Positions 61,086 to 64,000 of a stretch of 64,000 nucleotides of DNA are shown in pieces; the first letter of the stretch is position 1; each line of letters opens with the position of its first letter. Source of the DNA: Pseudobdellovibrio sp031428275 (GTDB taxonomy: Bacteria; Bdellovibrionota; Bdellovibrionia; Bdellovibrionales; Bdellovibrionaceae); the NCBI GenBank assembly GCA_031428275.1, contig JANPPC010000027.1, positions 1-64,000 of the forward strand, in the 5' to 3' direction. The notes under the pieces are model-generated. The model was given only the letters and a program-made list of their open reading frames with translations. It was not told where the DNA came from and did not search any database. A program made the position numbers and the translations under genes.

Positions 61086-62156
61086 TCACCAAACAGGCAG
61101 TTTTTCAAGACTAAAAAAAATCGGGTAGTGATCGGACGGTAGTTTGCTCTTGGCATCAAGTGAAGTTGGCGTATCTAGCGCGAACCCAAATTGATCCTTG
61201 AATAGATAGGTCGCGCAGGTTTTTGTGATCAATCGCGAGTGTAGATCGGCAGATAGAAAGCAGTAGTCAATTTGCTTTCCGTCAGCTTGACGGCCATTTT
61301 TAATTTGGTAAAATGTCGAGCGTTTTTCTATACTTAGCTCTGCAATCTCAAAGACGTCTTGAAGATCGGTATCGGCGTAAATACCAGCGAATTCGGTATC
61401 TGTCGGCATGGTGCCTGTGCTGGATCGCCCCGCATAACCGTTCATGTCTCCGGCTAAGATCAGCGGAGTGTTTGGATACTTTTGCTTAAGTTCGTTGTAG
61501 ATCTCTAAAGAAGTTCTAAGTTCGGCCGCGCGCCTTTCGGTGCCACCGGGGTCGATGCGTTCAGGGTCTAATCGGGATTTTAAATGGGTCAACAAGACAA
61601 TGAGGTAAGGATTGTTTCGATCTGATTTAAATAGTTTCAGTTCGGCGCAGTCACGCGAAAACAGCTGGGTTACACCCTTAATAGGGTAGCCCGTTTTTTG
61701 CGAAGTCGTCTCGTGCGGATAAAGGTAATTCAGCGGGCGGTTTTTGTTCGTGCTTAAGTCAAAATAATAGTTTTGTGGTTTTTTGATCAAAAAACCAACG
61801 TCGATATTTCGATCTGAATTACCCTCGATCAAAGCCACTGAATACAGTGAATCTAAAAATAGTTCGTTGAAGTTTTTTAAAGACTCTAGTCCGCCCACTT
61901 CACAAAGCATCATGATGTCGGGATCTTTTTCTTTGATGATGTTTGCGATTTCGATGCACTTCTGTAGAGGTTTATTCTCATAAACCGAAGCTGAAAGCTC
62001 TTGCCACTGAGGCTCAGACAGTTTTTGAAAGTGCGGTGGAATCGGCTGATCAAATAACAAGAATAGATTTTCGACATTAAACAGCCCAAATTTTAAATCA
62101 ATTGAAGAGCCGGGCTGATTCGAATGAGGTGTATTACCAGTTGATTGCGATGTCAT
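61086..62156 (-). CDS. Endonuclease/exonuclease/phosphatase family hydrolase
   Basis: 356 residues, EEP (DNase I-like) fold: FNVENLFLLFD, LCEVGGLES (catalytic Glu), LLTHLKS, LILAGDMNGYAG (Asp/Asn pair) and the terminal SDHYPI. Members cleave DNA, RNA or phosphoesters. No signal peptide is evident. It is divergent from the aminopeptidase gene, 50 bases between start codons. Confidence 0.88.
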   Translation of the reverse strand: MTSQSTGNTPHSNQPGSSIDLKFGLFNVENLFLLFDQPIPPHFQKLSEPQWQELSASVYENKPLQKCIEIANIIKEKDPDIMMLCEVGGLESLKNFNELFLDSLYSVALIEGNSDRNIDVGFLIKKPQNYYFDLSTNKNRPLNYLYPHETTSQKTGYPIKGVTQLFSRDCAELKLFKSDRNNPYLIVLLTHLKSRLDPERIDPGGTERRAAELRTSLEIYNELKQKYPNTPLILAGDMNGYAGRSSTGTMPTDTEFAGIYADTDLQDVFEIAELSIEKRSTFYQIKNGRQADGKQIDYCFLSADLHSRLITKTCATYLFKDQFGFALDTPTSLDAKSKLPSDHYPIFFSLEKLPVW

Positions 62157-62206
62157 ACCTAGTGCAAAATTATAACAAATCTTACGTACTATTGATAGGA
62201 GCTTCT

Positions 62207-63712
62207 ATGAGTATGCAGTCAGTCTTAAATTCTTTCTTTCAGTTTCAGATCGCGCCGATGCAAAACCCTCAAGGTTTTGTCTATGTTTTGGGATCGATTT
62301 CTGATTCGGCTCGCGCAAGGGAGTATAAAAAAATTCTTGATATCCACGCCCTTGATCATCAAAAGAAAAATCTAGCAGCAGCAAGTAAGCGACAGATATC
62401 ATTTACAGGGCTAAATGGTCCCGTTTGGATTTTGCAGAATGCGGCGATCATTAAAGGCCACCATGATGGTCTATTGGATGAATCAACATACTCTTGGTTT
62501 CGTGATCAGGGTGGCGGGTTAATTGCGAGCTTTAAGAATCAATCGGTAGATCAGGTGCTGGTTAATTTTATGGATTGCTCAGATGAAATTGTGCGGCCCG
62601 TATTAATCGGCTTAGAGCTAGCCGCATATAACTTCTTATCAGCTTATAATGCTCGTCAAACGATGAATATTAAAATTAACTTACAAAGCTACGGACGTAC
62701 CAAGTTTGGCAAAGACCTAGTCGAGCAAGCTCACCTCGAAGCACGTGTTGTACAAATTGCACGTCACTTAGTTAATCTACCACCGAACGACTTGAATCCC
62801 GATGGCTACGAGAGAATCGTGACAAAAGAATTAAATTTTCCGAAGACGATGCAGGTGAGTGTTTGGGATCATAAAAAATTAGCGTCTGAAAATATGAATT
62901 TAATGCTGGCAACAGGCAGGGGTGCCGTCAGTCAGCCGCGTATGATTCATTTAAGGTACCGTCCCAAAAAGGCCAGCAGCAAAAAGCCCATCGCATTTGT
63001 TGGTAAGGGTGTAACTTTCGATACCGGCGGATTGGATATTAAACCTTCATCAGCGATGCGCTTAATGAAAAAAGATATGGGTGGTTCAGCAGCCGTGTTA
63101 GCTCTTGCTTACTGGGTTGCGTATTCTAACTATTCAAGACCTTGTGATTTTTATTTAGCCTTGGCCGAAAATGCGATTGATGCGGCATCGATGCGCCCAA
63201 GTGACTTGTACCGGTCACGAGCTGGGTTTTTAGTTGAAATTGATAACACGGATGCCGAAGGTCGCTTGGTTTTAGCCGATGCGATGGATGTCGCCGTTAC
63301 ACAAAAAGGTAAAGACGAGCCCGAAATTTTAGTCGACATTGCCACTTTAACCGGGGCTATAAAAGTTGCTTTAGGTGCCGATGTGGCAGGTCTATTTACG
63401 AATTGTGACGCTATTTCTACGCAGATGATGAAAGCCGGTCAAATGACGGGCGAACCTAATTGGCGTATGCCACTTATACAAAAATATTTTAGTTCATTAT
63501 CATCAAACTTTGCTGATTTTAGAAATTCGACGGATGGTTTTGGCGGAGCCATCACGGCGGCATTGTTTTTAGAGAAATTTGCACGCGGTAAAAAATGGGT
63601 TCACTTAGATGTATATTGCTGGAACGATAAAACCTCGGGAGCCTTAAGCTCGATTGGCGGAAACGGGCAGCCTGTGCAGTCGATGGTTCAGTGGTTAAAG
63701 ACCGTCGGTTAG
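62207..63712 (+). CDS. M17 leucyl aminopeptidase
   Basis: 501 residues from ATG 62207, with TAGGAG upstream. The longer frame from 62102 overlaps the divergent gene and is not chosen. The catalytic domain is intact: GKGVTFDTGGLDIKP, KKDMGGSAAV and the family signature NTDAEGRLVLADA. These metal-dependent enzymes remove N-terminal amino acids. The N-terminal domain (~1-180) is divergent from PepA. Confidence 0.9.
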   Translation: MSMQSVLNSFFQFQIAPMQNPQGFVYVLGSISDSARAREYKKILDIHALDHQKKNLAAASKRQISFTGLNGPVWILQNAAIIKGHHDGLLDESTYSWFRDQGGGLIASFKNQSVDQVLVNFMDCSDEIVRPVLIGLELAAYNFLSAYNARQTMNIKINLQSYGRTKFGKDLVEQAHLEARVVQIARHLVNLPPNDLNPDGYERIVTKELNFPKTMQVSVWDHKKLASENMNLMLATGRGAVSQPRMIHLRYRPKKASSKKPIAFVGKGVTFDTGGLDIKPSSAMRLMKKDMGGSAAVLALAYWVAYSNYSRPCDFYLALAENAIDAASMRPSDLYRSRAGFLVEIDNTDAEGRLVLADAMDVAVTQKGKDEPEILVDIATLTGAIKVALGADVAGLFTNCDAISTQMMKAGQMTGEPNWRMPLIQKYFSSLSSNFADFRNSTDGFGGAITAALFLEKFARGKKWVHLDVYCWNDKTSGALSSIGGNGQPVQSMVQWLKTVG

Positions 63713-63728
63713 TTCAAAATTTAATTGT

Positions 63729-63751
63729 GTGCCGAGCGCGAGTCTTGGCAC
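63729..63751. terminator. Stem-loop between convergent genes
   Basis: Arms GTGCCGAG and CTTGGCAC, eight pairs with one G-U, loop of seven. No good U-tract, so termination is uncertain. Confidence 0.4.
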
Positions 63752-63754
63752 GAA

Positions 63755-64000
63755 CTAAGATTTTTCAATTAATTTATGAATTTTTTCTGGGACTAGTTTT
63801 TTCCAGGCTTTATCCTTTTTCTTAATCAATTTATTGACCTGCTCTGAATGAATAAATTCAGTTAAATCATCACAACCCGCAATGTCTTGAATCATGTTGT
63901 TATCGATAAAATGGCGATAAATATTCTTAACATTTGGCTTCGGAAAAAAGCTTTTAGTTAATAAGCAAATTTCAGCCGTTTTGTGAGGGTAAATGTATAG
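63755..64000 (-). CDS. Nucleotidyltransferase-like protein, C-terminal part only
   Basis: 81 codons read in from the right edge, stop at 63755-63757. The end sequence, IHSEQVNKLIKKKDKAWKKLVPEKIHKLI, resembles the C-terminus of NadD/NMNAT-type nucleotidyltransferases, where an ISxTxIR motif is followed by LVP..V..YI. The S-T-I-R residues are not all kept, so a different nucleotidyltransferase is possible. The N-terminal catalytic part is outside the window. Confidence 0.4.
   Translation of the reverse strand, partial: LYIYPHKTAEICLLTKSFFPKPNVKNIYRHFIDNNMIQDIAGCDDLTEFIHSEQVNKLIKKKDKAWKKLVPEKIHKLIEKS

Noticed and set aside
63151..63345. Minus-strand ORF inside the aminopeptidase gene
   Set aside because: Antisense shadow of the conserved M17 active-site region.
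1..64000. CRISPR arrays, tRNA or rRNA genes, prophage or insertion sequences
   Set aside because: No repeat-spacer array, cloverleaf with T-loop signature, integrase or transposase was seen; short tRNAs could still be missed by eye.

Overview
The window looks like a chromosomal segment of a Bdellovibrio-like bacterium (phylum Bdellovibrionota; my inference from gene content, not a database match). The reasons are a moderately AT-rich Gram-negative genome with complete outer-membrane and lipid A pathways, an Agl/Tol-type proton-channel cluster of the kind known from gliding Myxococcota and Bdellovibrio, a type IV pilus cluster, and an unusually high density of two-component and sigma-54 activator genes. 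No tRNA, rRNA, CRISPR array, prophage or insertion sequence was seen.

Layout. 1-4145 (minus): envelope motor operon with a von Willebrand A lipoprotein, a GYF/PilZ-like protein, a TolQ/ExbB channel, two ExbD/TolR proteins (one without the proton-path Asp) and a TPR protein that runs off the left edge. 4578-7062: mazG divergent from ybeY, then prfB with its programmed +1 frameshift. 7077-18990: a long, mostly overlapping envelope-biogenesis operon: LolC/E-type permease, LolD, BamA, Skp, LpxA, a Gfo/Idh dehydrogenase (GnnA-like candidate), LpxB, LpxK, a late acyltransferase, a DUF3108-like lipoprotein and a GT9 glycosyltransferase. 18978-22262 (minus): CHASE2 sensor kinase and NtrC-type regulator. 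22313-30967: ribF, a decayed AroE-like gene, then pilB, a PilT-like pseudo-ATPase, pilC, pilS and pilR.

31.0-44.0 kb is the most unusual part: a cluster of small stress-type genes (Hpt proteins, stand-alone receivers, YqjD/YqjE-like, BON, YflT-like, HPF-like, two hemerythrin-like proteins that have lost metal ligands, an outer-membrane barrel and several unknowns) with an NtrC activator and a CHASE hybrid kinase. At least eight separate sites here match the -24/-12 sigma-54 promoter pattern with exact spacing, each upstream of a small gene or operon. I read it as a sigma-54 stress island, with the activator at 34474 as the obvious candidate controller. 44082-51593 is a signalling operon: CHASE3 hybrid kinase with three receivers, CheR, CheB, receiver-kinase-receiver and, translationally coupled at the end, a lipid A deacylase of the LpxR family.

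51.6-64 kb is ordinary housekeeping and envelope content: FMN reductase, endonuclease I, SixA-like phosphatase, Na+/H+ antiporter-like protein, an OmpR/sensor pair, EamA transporter, lipoprotein FKBP isomerase, PdxH, pyroglutamyl peptidase, ApaG, an EEP-family hydrolase, an M17 aminopeptidase and the end of a nucleotidyltransferase-like gene.
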